NCBI RefSeq assembly: GCF_032118995.1
Contig: NC_092660.1
Span: forward strand, 3,239,501 to 3,303,500
Length of the DNA: 64,000 nucleotides
Origin: Asterias amurensis
Lineage: Eukaryota > Echinodermata > Asteroidea > Forcipulatida > Asteriidae
Direction of reading: 5' to 3'
Part shown: positions 22,395 to 34,404 of the stretch, one piece after another
How the letters are laid out: each line of letters starts with the position of its first letter
How positions within the stretch are numbered: position 1 is the first letter of the stretch
Program-made: the position numbers and the translations under genes
Notes under the pieces: generated by a model
What the model saw: only the letters and a program-made list of their open reading frames with translations
Database searches by the model: none
Told to the model about the DNA's origin: nothing

Positions 22395-22660
22395 CAGGGT
22401 GTCCTCACACTTCCTTTGTGTAATGAGTAACTGACACTCTCCCATGTGTTACTCTGGGGTCACACTTCCTTTGTGTAGTGAGTAACTGACACTCTCCCAT
22501 GTGTTACTCTGAGCTCACACTTCCTTTGTGTAGTGAGTAACTGACACTCATTTGTGTTACTCTGGGCTCACACTTCCTTTGTGTGATTGTTAAGTACACT
22601 CGCTCACTCTGATTTGTGTTTAGATTTACCCACACTCCCCCCTGTGTGCAAAGTTACTTA
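22395..22660. repeat. 55-bp tandem repeat, 4 units
   Basis: The block CACACTTCCTTTGTG recurs at 22406, 22461, 22516 and 22569. The unit also contains AGTGAGTAACTGACACT, which resembles the 30-bp unit to the left. Confidence 0.85.
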
Positions 22661-22959
22661 ATTGTCCACTTTAGTTTGTTAAGATCCATCCTCAAAGATA
22701 TTTGATTCAGATTTGTACGTACCAAATTCACAAAACAAACTCTTTGAAAAAACTTCCCTTGCAGATAATCAGGGCACTCTGATTTTCTTCTTGGGAAACA
22801 GTTTTACCAGTCAGAGGCCACTCTGATTGAAACTGTTCAATGAAATTTAAACAATCTTTTGGCCGACCTTTTTGATCTTGATTTGAAAAAGACAAACTTT
22901 TTATTATTTATTTTTACTAACAATAAATTCTGAATCATATGTCTTTGTAATATTTAAGT

Positions 22960-23270
22960 TAAATGTAAGAGTTGCTCCTACCGGAAAATGAGACCATTTA
23001 AAAGAGTGAATTTTAAAACAATTATGACTTTTCTTCCAAGGACAAGCCATTAATTTTGTTTCACTTACCAAACATAAAAACAAAACTAGTGAAATATAAG
23101 AAAAACTTTCAAAAAGTAATGACTTTTCTTGCAAGCAAAGCCATTAACTTTGTGTCAGTGACTCAACATAAAAACAAAACTATGGAAATCTAAGTAAAAG
23201 TTTCAAAAAGTAATGACTTTTATTGCAAGCAAAGCCATTAACTTTATTTCACTTACCAAAAAAACCCTAT
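22960..23270. repeat. About 100-bp tandem repeat, 3 units
   Basis: Units share ATGACTTTTCTTGCAAG, GCCATTAACTTTGT and CATAAAAACAAAACTA. Confidence 0.8.
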
Positions 23271-23539
23271 GGAAATCTCTGTATCTTGCAGAGATATGGA
23301 AATTTCTACTGAAAAGAATTGCAATATTCATGAATTTTGTAATCAAGTGTTTTTTGTTAGTATTTTTTTCTGAAAGATATTGGATCTTTTAGATCTTAAG
23401 GGAAAATAACGTTTTGTTGTTTTGTATTTCTCAAGCTTTTGGTTCGGGTCGGGTTTTTTATTTAAATTTTCAAGATTTAAAATTATGGACTCATTGTGTA
23501 GGAGCAACTCATTTTGATGAATGTATGTTAGGGCCTCAG

Positions 23540-24120
23540 CCAAACCCTCTGAAAAACTCGCAGAGTTGTGCAAACACCTGTGCCTGTTGGTGGACCCCCT
23601 CGGCTGCCTGGAACAAGTGGTGGTCCTATGGGCCCGGGTGCAATGGAAGATATGTTTTCCGTTCAGTGAAATTCTTTTGGATGCACGACTAGTGTTCTCC
23701 TTCACTGGTGTAATGCCTTACAAAATTTGACGAGCTAGAGCGAGCATTTTTGGAAGCATGTGTTCATACTAGGGCCTGAGCTGGAAGGTAGTGGTTGGTC
23801 CCTAAAAAGTTCTGGTCGGCAAGATCTCTCAAGACGTCGGGATGAGGGCCCCTTATAATTTAGCCTTTTGTTGGTCACGTCATTCTTTTGTTTTTGAGTA
23901 AACAGGTTTGTACTGGGGATCTTTCATGATCATCAAAGGTGCCTTGAGATGTCTTCGCTTGAGCCAATGGAATCTGGACTTGGTGGATGATGAGGACTTC
24001 TATCCAGTTGATATGAGGGCTGGAGAAACATTTTCTGCTCGGTCATGCCACTTCACATTCAAAATATCTAGTAAGAACACCAATTTTATTGCCTTTTGAT
24101 ACCAAAGATGACATTGGATT
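23540..24120 (+). repeat. Inverted family R1, forward arm of pair 1
   Basis: Three motifs appear in order: GCAGAGTTGTGCAAACACCT (about 23558), GATGAGGACTTCTATCCAG (about 23990) and AAGATGACATTGGATT (about 24105). The same order appears in R2, R3 and R4. Parts are open in one frame (AELCKHLCLLVDPLG; DDEDFYPVDMRAGE), but I do not recognise a family. Confidence 0.6.
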
Positions 24121-24279
24121 CCTATAATTTGTAGTTGTTTTGAAGTGGTTGTTTTTAGAAGAGGTCAAAGGTCAGGTCTATGTCAAGGTTCTTAGGGTCT
24201 GGTCATGGTCAATGGTAAATTACTGCAGGAGATAAACAGTTTATTTTTTAAAGCAACGCCAAACAGAAAAATAACCATA

Positions 24280-24770
24280 AAAGTTTTCTAAAACTTTGCA
24301 ACATTCACATCTAAACCTTAACATTTCTGAGACTATTTTTTTTTAAATCATACTAGGTTGATCTTAATTCTTTTTCAACGTACATCTAAACAAAAAGTTT
24401 ATCTTAAAAAAATATGCTGTCCAAAAGCATATTCCCAACTAAATCTTATTTTAGGGTAAGAATTTTAAAATCAAACTAAATGTCGATCTTGCCAGGTAAA
24501 CATTTAAGTCTTTGGAGAATGCAGGTTTTTCTTTAAACCAGACTAGGGTAGAACTTAATTAGTTTTCAACACGTCTAAACAAAAAGTTAATGATAAAAAA
24601 ATGAGACTCTTCTAAAAGCTTAGTACCTTCACATCTAAATCTTACTTTGGTTATTCACGACTAAACATTTTTTTAGCATATAAATTTAAAAATCACACAA
24701 GGTAGAGCTAAACTCTTCGTACAGATAGCTTTATTATAAATGTTTGTACAAACTTGGGACATCACACTCA
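24280..24770. repeat. Loose tandem repeat, about 120-180 bp units
   Basis: Blocks like CTAAACAAAAAGTT and CACATCTAAATCTTA recur several times, including past the inserted element near 25200. Confidence 0.5.
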
Positions 24771-24778
24771 AATCTTAA

Positions 24779-25129
24779 AGGCACTGTACACGTTTTGTAA
24801 CTGTTAAAGACCAGTGTTCTCACTTGGTGTATCCCATCATAAGCATAATTTAACAAGCCTTTGAAAATTTTGGCTCAATTGGTCATAGAAGTTGCGAGCA
24901 AATGATGAAAGAAAAAACACCCTTGTTGGACGAATTTGTGTGTTTTTTATATAGGAATAAAAGACTTCTAGCTAGAAGTCTTTTATTACTTTAGTGAGAA
25001 ATTACCTCTTTCTCAAAAACTACACTACTTCAGAGGTAGTCGTTTCCCACAATGTTTTATACTTTCAACAGCTCTCCAGTTTTTTAGAAAATATTTGTTT
25101 TGATTAATTACCAAGCGTGTACCTTCCCT
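24779..25129. mobile_element. Palindromic element with TTAA duplication
   Basis: TTAA flanks it at 24775-24778 and 25130-25133. The ends are AGGCACTGTACACG and CGTGTACCTTCCCT, with the same central hairpin as 21949-22322 (24957-24982). Confidence 0.8.
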
Positions 25130-25689
25130 TTAAATAAGAATTTGAAAATCAAATTAAAAAAACTAAATGCATAAGACATTTAAAATCCTGTCTGAGGATA
25201 TGGTTTTTAAAATCAGACTAGGTAGAACTAAACTGCATGTTCTTCAAGTTCAAGTTTGAGCAAGCATGTATAGTGGAATTTTTCAGCATTCAATCCGTTC
25301 TAGCTACGGATGTTTACTTGTTCAACTCAATCTCCATTATGTGTCAAGGGTCAAAAGTTGATCAGTCAAATTTAAATCAGTGCATGAAAGGTCATAGGTC
25401 ATTTCAAGGTCATTTCAAGGTTTCCAAAGTGATAAATTCGTCTCAAGTTTTGTAGAAAAATTTACAGCACAAAGACTTCAAACAAAAAGGGCTATTTTTT
25501 TATACCAGTGATGCTATTTACAGAAAAAAAATAATGAACTTATGTGTTACCCAAAACAGGGGTTTGAACTCGCGAGTCAAAACAAGTTTCTAGTACAATC
25601 AACACAATTTTGAGTCAATCTATGACAACAAGTGAAACCAGTCCCTCATATTGCTTGATAATAGTTGAAGGGTGAAATCAAGTTTTGTC

Positions 25690-26470
25690 ATGCTTTGTGG
25701 CTATTTCAGCGCAAACCAAGTGAAAGTATGTATTCAAAACCTTCAATTTAGAACACGGTTGTGCCCTAAATTGCAAAGGAATGAAGTCCCTATTTACATG
25801 TATTGGGTAATAATTTGAGGGGGAAACAAATGCAAAACTTGTCGGTTTTTTTCCTGATTAGTACAAGGCCATTAATGTAGTCGACGAAACCAAGCGAAAG
25901 TATTCCTTTTGAGAAACTTCAGTTTAGGAAACAGCTGTGCCCTAAATTGCAAAAAAATCTTCAGTCCCTCATTTTGTTAGATAATAATTTGAGGGGAAAT
26001 AAGTTATACACAAGTTTTGTCATACTGAAAGGTCAATCATATTTCAGTGAAAAACTCAGCCAAATTTACTTTTTCCTACTGCAAGGATGAAAATGTTTGA
26101 TTGTAACCAAAGTCAAAGTATTCTTAGTAAGATTGCAATTTAGGAAACAGTTGTGCCTTAAATTGCAAAGATCTTTAGTCCCTCATTTTATCAGAAAATA
26201 TTTTTGGGGGAATTACGTGTGCCAAATTGTGACATTTGTCTCTCTTGCTAAGCTAAAATGTTAAACGAAAACCAAGCGAAAGCATTCGTAGCAAGTTTTC
26301 AATTTAGGAAACAGTTGTGCCCTAAAGTGCAAAGATCTTAAGCTCCTCATTTTATTTCAGAGGGAATTAAACCTTAACAGTTGTTGGGGTTTTTCTCTTT
26401 CTGCAAGGCCAAAAAGGCTGACGCAAACCAAGTTAGAGTATTCCTATTAAACGCCAATTCAGGAAACAGT
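25690..26470. repeat. Tandem repeat, about 160-220 bp units
   Basis: The block GTTGTGCCCTAAATTGCAAA recurs near 25760, 25940, 26150 and 26310, each followed by TCCCTCATTTT-like sequence and preceded by AACCAAGYGAAAGTAT. Confidence 0.75.
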
Positions 26471-26810
26471 TGCTTCTTTTTTTCCCCTTCTTATTCTTTT
26501 GTGGACATGCATCTTTTAGCGTTATAATATTCCTCTTTTTTTTTATCAATAGTCACAGTGCTCTTTTTGCAGTGTTTACTTCTCTTATTAATTACTTTCT
26601 TCAAACACAAATGCCCAAAATCTTTGGTTACAAATATTCAAAAAGGTCAAAAAATTTAGTTGAATTTTAGTGAGGTACAAATCATTGCTGTGTTGTGTAG
26701 TGGTCTAGAAAGTAAATCAAATGCTTCAGTTCTTGATCCATCTTAGCTAGTTGAAATGTTTTGTCGTATGGTCAAAGCCGGTCTCTTTTAGGATGGTAGA
26801 CGTTATATAA

Positions 26811-27500
26811 ATCCAATGTCATCTTTGTTTTCATTTATTGGCAAACATAGTGAGAAAATGTCACTATTCAGCTTCCTAAAACTGTTATAAAATTGGCGAC
26901 TTTTGCATCAATACGTCAAGCATTTTTCTCAAAGCCTTTGGTACATGCAATGTGTTTTACACATCGTCAACTCTGTTTTAAATCAAAGTTGGCCAAAGAA
27001 GTTCACTTGTAGCCACTTTGTCAGTTGACTACATCTGACATCCAAATTGCAGCCCCATGGAAAGCAAGGGGGAAATTAGTGGCCATTGCAGAATTGTTTC
27101 TCCAACCAGCACATCATCATCTGGATAGAAGTCGTCATCATCTTTTGAGTTAGGATCCCATTAGAACAAGTGTCGACAACTCTCGGCACCACCAGTGCGG
27201 CTTGGTTGCGAGACAACAATCGGTGAAATCTTTGGCCCTTGAGGGCACCAGTTCATTTAAGCAAGCAACAACTACCTTCTGCTCAATACTTGCGTAAAAA
27301 AACAAAGCGCAGAATTGCGTCTAGCTCGTTTATATTTCGTGAGACATTACAACATTGAAGTAGACACTAGGAGTACATCTAATTGAACTTCACTGAACAG
27401 AAAACATATCGACCATTGCACTTGGGCCTTTAGATCATCACAAGTTCCAGGTGGCCGAGGGGGTCCACCGACAGGCACAGGTGTTTGAACAACTCTGCTT
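26811..27500 (-). repeat. Inverted family R2, reverse arm of pair 1
   Basis: On the minus strand the order matches R1: GCAGAGTTGTTCAAACACCT (about 27497), GACGACTTCTATCCAGATGA (about 27140) and AAGATGACATTGGATT (about 26826). The spacer to R1 is about 2.7 kb. Confidence 0.6.
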
Positions 27501-27879
27501 TTTTTTTGGCCAAATTTTTCAATAAAAAATTGGACATGACTCTCCTTGTAGTGTATGTTTTATTTGCCTTGACTCTACACCCCCCCCCCCAAACTTACAT
27601 ATTAAGGGCCCACCTTATCATGGTGGGACCCTCGGGCCGTTATTTTTGCCACAGTACAACTGGGTGCGTATACCGCTTTTAGCAAGTCATTTTGCGCAAG
27701 GAAACTCCAATTAAATTAATACACACCCAATTTATTGCATTGTGGGAAAACATGGCGGCCAATTAGATAATGAGACAAATAATGAGACAACAGTTTCGAT
27801 TTCAGACGCATCAACTAATAGTTGACTTGTCCGTAAATAACATCAGCCTTTATTCTTTAATATATAGAATAACACATTT

Positions 27880-29360
27880 ACAATTTGATACAGACACAAG
27901 GCAACATTTTAGGCAAAATTTGATTAGTACGCCAGGCTATAATCTTGTGGAATTTTGGGGGAAGAATTTGAGCAAAGTTGGATAAAAACGCAAGGCTATA
28001 GTCTTGTGGGATTTTTTGGCTAAATTTTAGCAAAATGTGATAAAAACGCAAGGCTATAGTCTTGTAGAATATTAGGGCACAATTTGATAAAATTTGATAA
28101 AAACGCAAGGCTATAGTCTTGTGGAATTTTGGGGGAAGAATTTGAGCAAAGTTGGATAAAAACGCAATGCTATAGTCTTGTGGGATTTTTTGGCTAAATT
28201 TTAGCAAAATGTGATAAAAACGCAAGGCTATAGTCTTGTAGAATATTAGGGCACAATTTGATAAAATTTGATAAAAACGCAAGGCTATAGTCTTGTGGAA
28301 TTTTGGGGGAAGAATTTGAGCAAAGTTGGATAAAAACGCAATGCTATAGTCTTGTGGGATTTTTTGGCTAAATTTTAGCAAAATGTGATAAAAACGCAAG
28401 GCTATAGTCTTGTAGAATATTAGGGCACAATTTGATAAAATTTGATAAAAACGCAAGGCTATAGTCTTGTGGAATTTTGGGGGAAGAATTTGAGCAAAGT
28501 TGGATAAAAACGCAAGGCTATAGTCTTGTGGGATTTTTTGGCTAAATTTTAGCAAAATGTGATAAAAACGCAAGGCTATAGAATTTTGGGGCACATTTTG
28601 ATAAAATCGCAAGGCTATAGTCTTGTGGAATTTTTGGGCACAACCTGAGCAAAATTTTACTAAAAACGCAAGGCTATAGTCTTGGGGAATTTTTGGCGAT
28701 AATTTGAGCAATGTTGGATAAAAACGCAAGGCTTGTGGAATTTTTGGGCACTATTTAAGAACAAATTGATAAAAACGCAAGGCTATAGTCTTGTAGAATT
28801 TTGGGGAAAATTTTTTGCACAATTTTATAAAAACGCAAGGCTACAGTATTGTAGAATTTTTGGGCAAAATTTGAGCAAAGTTGGATAAAAACGCAAGGCT
28901 ATAATAGTCTTGTGGAATTTTTGGCGATAACTTGAGCAAAATTTGATAAATACACAAGGCTATAGTCTTGGAGAATTTTCGGGCACAGCTTGATAAAAAC
29001 GCAAGGCTATAGTCTTGTGGAATTTTGGGGGAAGAATTTGAGCAAAGTTGGATAAAAACGCAAGGCTGTAGTCTTGAGGGATTTTTTGGCTAAATTTTAG
29101 CAAAATTTGATAAAAACGCAAGGCTTGTAGAATTTTTGGGCACATTTTGATAAAATCGCAAGGCTATAGTCTTGTGGAATTTTTGGGCACAACCTGAGCA
29201 AAATTTTACTAAAAACGCAAGGCTATAGTCTTGGGGAATTTTTGGCGATAATTTGAGCAATGTTGGATAAAAACGCAAGGCTATAGTCTTGTGGAATTTT
29301 TGGGCACTATTTGAGAAAAAAATTATAAAAACGCAAGGCTATAGCCTTGTGGAATTTTGG
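27880..29360. repeat. Higher-order satellite, 174-bp unit of three 57-60-bp subunits
   Basis: Subunits share ATAAAAACGCAAGGCTATAG. Between 27961 and 28483 the marker GAAGAATTTG repeats at exactly 174-base steps (27961, 28135, 28309, 28483). Outside that block the subunits are mixed. The 174-base period keeps a reverse frame open for 283 codons, which I do not regard as a gene. Confidence 0.95.
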
Positions 29361-29499
29361 GGCACTACAGCCCTGTGAACTTGTCAAATTTTGAGTGTTC
29401 ACTTCAAATTTTGCCTGAAAATGTTCACAAGGCCTTGTCAAATTTTGCCCAAACATTGATAAAACGTTGATAAAAGTGCTGGCCTCACCCTTTCAAATT

Positions 29500-29777
29500 T
29501 AGGCCAATAAATGTTCGAACTACGTCACGCGCATGCACGTCGAGCAAGGCATGATGGGGAAAATGGTGCGGCGAGATCAGTCACCCCTTGGAACGAGGTT
29601 GATCAACCCCCTTTTTCCCCGCGGCCATTTTTTTTCTGAGCGCGGGCATCGTGTGTTCCACATGTGTGTGGTGAAAAAGCACATCTTTTGCAACTATTTA
29701 CATCGAAAACCGACATCAAAATTCAACAGCTTCAACGATGAGAACTGCATGGATGTTCAGAGAATCTTCTTAATCAG
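29500..29777 (+). promoter_or_regulatory. Candidate promoter and first exon
   Basis: This is a locally CpG-rich stretch in AT-rich surroundings. It has an NRF1-like core (CACGCGCATGCACG at 29526) and a YY1-like GCGGCCATTTT (29621), and ends in a good donor (AATCAG|gtaaatg). A possible exon follows at 30355. A short open frame (29533 on) has no recognised content, so the transcript could be non-coding. Confidence 0.35.
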
Positions 29778-30155
29778 GTAAATGATTCATTTGTTGATGC
29801 ATAAGAGGAAATTTGATGGGGTTTCTAAAACAAGATTGTCTTGGCAATATCTCAACGTCAATTTATTGTCAGCTGATGATACCCAAGACAAATCGAAGAA
29901 AAAGAGATTGTGTTCAAATATTTATTAAACCACTGAATTCTCGCTCAATACAAGTGAGGAAAATATTGTCCAATTCCTTCAATGCAAGTGTTTAGAGTTA
30001 AATCGCAGGGCGCACATATTTGTCTTTGAATTGTTTTATTGTGTGTTGGGAATTAGATTTGACGACATGAAGCACTGTACCTGACATGTATATTTGGAGA
30101 CAATTTAACTGAAGCATAATTTTCCAATGCCCGGTACTTTTCCTATCCGGATAAC

Positions 30156-30273
30156 TTTCCGTATGGCGCCACCACTTTTTCACTCATTTTTACAAAAAGG
30201 GATATATCAATCAGGTAAATTAGATACTATATTATTTTATTTCGAATGAAAAAGTGGTGGCGCCATACGGAAA
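30156..30273. repeat. Perfect 27-base inverted repeat, 64-base loop
   Basis: The left arm (30156-30182) and right arm (30247-30273) are exact complements containing GTATGGCGCCACCACTTTTT. It is probably a short palindromic transposon. A real first exon at 29500 would place it in that intron. Confidence 0.85.
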
Positions 30274-30354
30274 CTTTTCCATATATCCCCTCATTATGTA
30301 TGAACACTTATTTACATCCATACTCTAAAATCTAAATATTTTGTTCTTTTTCAG

Positions 30355-30451
30355 AGTTCGTGGAATCTGAATGTTTCCCTTTCATCAGAAGTGTAAGCTG
30401 CCTCTCCCTGCATCTTAGCAGTTTTTTCCAGCCATAACAGCAGTCACTGAG
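30355..30451 (+). other. Candidate second exon
   Basis: It is bounded by ttctttttcag|AGTTCG and CTGAG|gtacaa. Joined to 29777 the frame stops within a few codons, so any product would be short or the RNA non-coding. Confidence 0.3.
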
Positions 30452-32360
30452 GTACAAAGCATCCACCGTTTTGTAAGGCAACCAAAATGTATATTTCTAG
30501 CTGTAGGGCTTTAGGGCCATAATAATTTATACCAACACATTTGCCAAAATCTCTATCAAACTTTTTTTTGTTCTCCTAAGACCCATATAAGTTCATGACT
30601 TTTTTTTTGTGGGGCCTCCGAAGAATCAGTTAGATTTCTATTAAAAACTTCATGCATGTTACAGGCTAAGTATTGTCAATTCGGTACTAAACTGCCCTTG
30701 AGGTCATTACCTAATACTGTTAATTAGCATTTAAAGAGTTTTGCAACTGATTCTAGTTCACCAAAAGGAACGATTACACTGTGTTTCTGTACTTGCAAAC
30801 ATGAAATTACTGTTCATGAATAATAATGTTACTCTACCCCCCCCCCCCTCAAAGATTTTGCAACAAAAATAGCTTTAAATTTTTGAATGCATCCTACTAT
30901 TATTAAATAGCAGTACAGTTTATCTGATCGTTCTGATTATCAATTTTGAGTAGTCCAAGGCAGGGATACTTGGTAGTTATACCAAAAATTAATTACCATG
31001 AAAAGTTAGAGCAGTGGTCATGTTGGTGTAAAACAATGTTGTAGGAAAAACACCCTTTAAAGTGAAATGTAGTTTTAGGGAAAGTGTTTGAAAAAAAAAA
31101 TCACCCCCAAATATTTGAATCTGAGAAAAGCTTCAGGCATGAAGCCTTTCTCATGCATCTGAAAGCACACAATTTTATGTATGGAATATTTGGGTTTTCT
31201 TTCATATTTTGTTTTCAACTTTGATGACCATTCAAGCCAAAACTTTCACTGAGTTGTTACTTATGCATTTATTGAGGCACACCAAGCGAGGAGACTGGTG
31301 TTGAATAATTACCAAAAGTATCTCCAACTTTTATTATTTTCTAAAAGTTACTTTTAATTAGTTCATCAACACCAAGAAGGGAATCATCAAAGTTATAAGC
31401 TGTTTATAGAACCAATTGTCCAAATTAGGATTCATCAGAAAATAATAAGCAAACCAGACTAGATTGTTTATTTGAATTTTCAAGACTTTATTTAAACAAA
31501 CTTTGTTTTCCAAAGAAAGAAAACAATAACATCACTTAGTGCATCCACACTGTTAGACATGTCCCCCACCCACCCAACCTCAAGAACTTAATTATGACTT
31601 TGTAGTATGTTTATGTTTCCTGAATGTTTTAATTAAAACTATTTTTGTTTTTGGGGTGCTTAGGCACTCCTATTGCTTCCTTACTATTCATTTTGATAGT
31701 TGCTTAAATTGATGGTTCGAAATATGCCAGTTGATGTACAAATGTATAGTTTCAAAATTGAACTTAACCCCCCCCCCGCCCCACCCCAAACCAGTTAAGA
31801 ATTTAACCGATAATACATCAGCTGGCAAATTACAACCATAGCTAAGAAACATAAATGATCAACCAAGGAAGAAATGTAACCTGTTTTTTCCAAAAGGAGT
31901 TCACATGGCTAACAAAAAACTAGTCTCACGAATTAACTATTTGGTTTCTGCAAACTTGTCAAATAACCGTTGTGCTTTTTTTCATCTTACAAGAACTCTG
32001 AATATTTACCGAATCAAAGCGTTTTTGGTTCTTTTCAAACAAATCTAATTAAATTTGACTCCTTTATGGTTTACAGGTTGCATTTCTTACTTATAAAGAA
32101 GGTACAACATTGGTATTCATATACTGCATATAGAGTGCACAAGTTTGGACACAAAAACCATTATTTCATACTTGCAGCGTTTCAGAACATTTTTTTTTTA
32201 TTTATTGTTTAACTCAATACAGTTTTTACATCAAGTGGACATTTATATGAATGTTTCCTTGCATGCTTACCAAAATTGAAGGTAATGCATGTTCACTAAA
32301 TTCCCGCATTTAACTTCTAAGTTCAATTCGCAATAGCGTAACTACCAATGTTGTATCTTC
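30452..32360. other. No gene seen; one degenerate palindromic element
   Basis: This is AT-rich sequence with poly-C tracts (30838-30848, 31770-31790). Around 30960-31330 there is a decayed copy of the palindromic 'aaggcact' family (AACTTTGATGACCATTCAAG, CACCAAGCGAGGAGACTGGT). Confidence 0.5.
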
Positions 32361-32429
32361 TGTGAAGGCCGCATCTTATAGCTTGTTCTGTGACTTTATA
32401 ATCTCAATCTTGGAAAGAAGTACAAAATG

Positions 32430-32890
32430 GCTAAGTCCACAAAGGGACACAGAGTCAAAAATTGCTAAGTGTTTTTGTCAAAAAATGACTAAGTACAAAC
32501 ATTGCCTGGGAGTTTCTGCTCAAAAAATTACTAAGTACAAACAATGGCTAGTGTTTTGGTCAAAAAATGACTAAGTCCACAAAAGGATCCAGAAAGGCAA
32601 TAATTACTAAGTGTTTTTGTCAAAAAATGACTAAGTCCAAAAAGAGACTAAGTACAAACATCGACTAAGAGTTTCTGCTCAAAAAATGACTAAGTACAAA
32701 CAATGGCTAGTGTTTTGGTCAAAAAAATGACTAAGTCCACAATAGGACACAGAAAGCCTATAATTACTAAGTGTTTTTGTCAAAAAATGACTAAGTACAA
32801 ACATTGACTATGAGTTTCAGCTCAAAAAATTACTAAGTACAAACAATGGCTAGTGATTTGGTCAAAAAATGACTAAGTCCACAATGGGAC
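32430..32890. repeat. Nested tandem repeat
   Basis: The core TCAAAAAATGACTAAGT recurs many times inside a larger period of about 150 bases, three copies. Confidence 0.85.
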
Positions 32891-33254
32891 TCCATTTTAT
32901 TGTTATTTAAAGTCACAACAAGCTATAAGACGATACCTTTAATAAGGGGCTGTATTCCATTTTGATGTACCTGGCTATATAATCTAATGGTAATTTGAAT
33001 TTGACGCCTTGTATAAGTGTCATGTGCAAATTTCTAGTTGATTACATTGTTGGTGTACATTAACTATGGGATACAGTCTCTTCTGCACCCCTATAGGGGG
33101 TGCACTTGGTTGATCATGATTTTAATAATAGGGAGGGTAGGGCCAAACTTTTTACGCAGTTAATTTCGAACCGTACAACGGCACGAGAAATTTTTTTGGC
33201 TGACTTAGTCTATATAAAAAAGGCAATTTTTAAGGGATTTTTTTGATTTTTTTT

Positions 33255-34095
33255 AAGCACCACTGAACTGTAGAAGCAGCAGAGTTGCGCAAACGTGTGT
33301 GCCAGTCGATGTGGCCAACTACTATCTAGAAAGTGAAGCGACTTAATGATCTAAGTATTAATGGAAGGAAAGCATTTTATTAAGTTAAATCAAGTTAATG
33401 TTTCATTGATAGTCTGTTTTACCAAAGTCCTGCTTTACATGATTGACAAACTAAAAAGATTGGTTTTTAAAAGTCCGAAGCCAAAAACAAACTTAAGATT
33501 TTTTTTTTCAAAGTCCAAAACAAAAGTCGGAAAGGATTCTGTTGCCCGTTAAAATGTTTGATGAATCTGTATCAAGTGTACCATCGGACGTCTCCCCCTG
33601 TTCGGGCAAACACGTCGCTAAGTTCTTGGAGTAAAGTTTCAAGTTTGAATTTTGGTTGAAGTGTAAAAGGACGCTTCCACTCCATCACTGATTGAGTCCT
33701 GTACCATCAGAATAACGAAGACTTCAACCCAGATGATGATGCGCTGATCAGAGAAACAAGATTCCAAGATGGCGGCTGAACTTGAACATTTTTGTGACAA
33801 GCACAAAAAACAGAACTAAAATACGCATGTTCTTTTCAATATTAACAGCATACTCAGGAATGTATTGGTTTCACTTGCATTAGAAGTACTACACTTCTTC
33901 GTAAATTTTGTTTCAAATCAATCATAAGTTTTGGATTTGTTAAAATATCGCAACATTTTAACAGTGTGTGATTACACGTTTAAACGAAGTCAAATTTCAA
34001 AGTCAAAAGTGAGGTTGTACACAAACATCAGATTTGCATCTTCATTGCATTGAGTATCATTACAGGAGATATTGTAGATGACATTGGGTTTATGG
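33255..34095 (+). repeat. Inverted family R3, forward arm of pair 2
   Basis: It begins AAGCACCACTGAACTGTAG and has the same motif order as R1: GCAGAGTTGCGCAAACG (33281), GAAGACTTCAACCCAGATGA (33717) and TAGATGACATTGGG (34075). A stray copy of the second motif lies at 34995-35050. Confidence 0.6.
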
Positions 34096-34376
34096 AGGAT
34101 AACTAGACTGAGAAAAAAAAATCTTTAAAAAACCTAACCTATCTCTAAACAAATTCTAAACTCCTAAGTACAACAAAGTTTCAAATCCTACGAAACTACA
34201 AATTGCTGATGAAGTCCCAATAAAGTATTGAACATCTAGGATCAACAACTACTCCTACTGATTAACTTCATGTAAATCTGCAAACCAACAACTGCATACT
34301 AATGATTTCGTACCAAATACAAACTAGTGTTTTTGCATAAAAATAATTCTGACGTCGATGCTGGAAAATTAAGGTT

Positions 34377-34404
34377 TTATCAGTGATGATAAGATCACTG
34401 ATAA
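34377..34404. repeat. Short perfect hairpin
   Basis: TTATCAGTGAT and ATCACTGATAA flank a six-base loop. Confidence 0.7.

Noticed and set aside
27878-28729. 283-codon reverse frame
   Set aside because: It is a product of the 174-bp satellite period.
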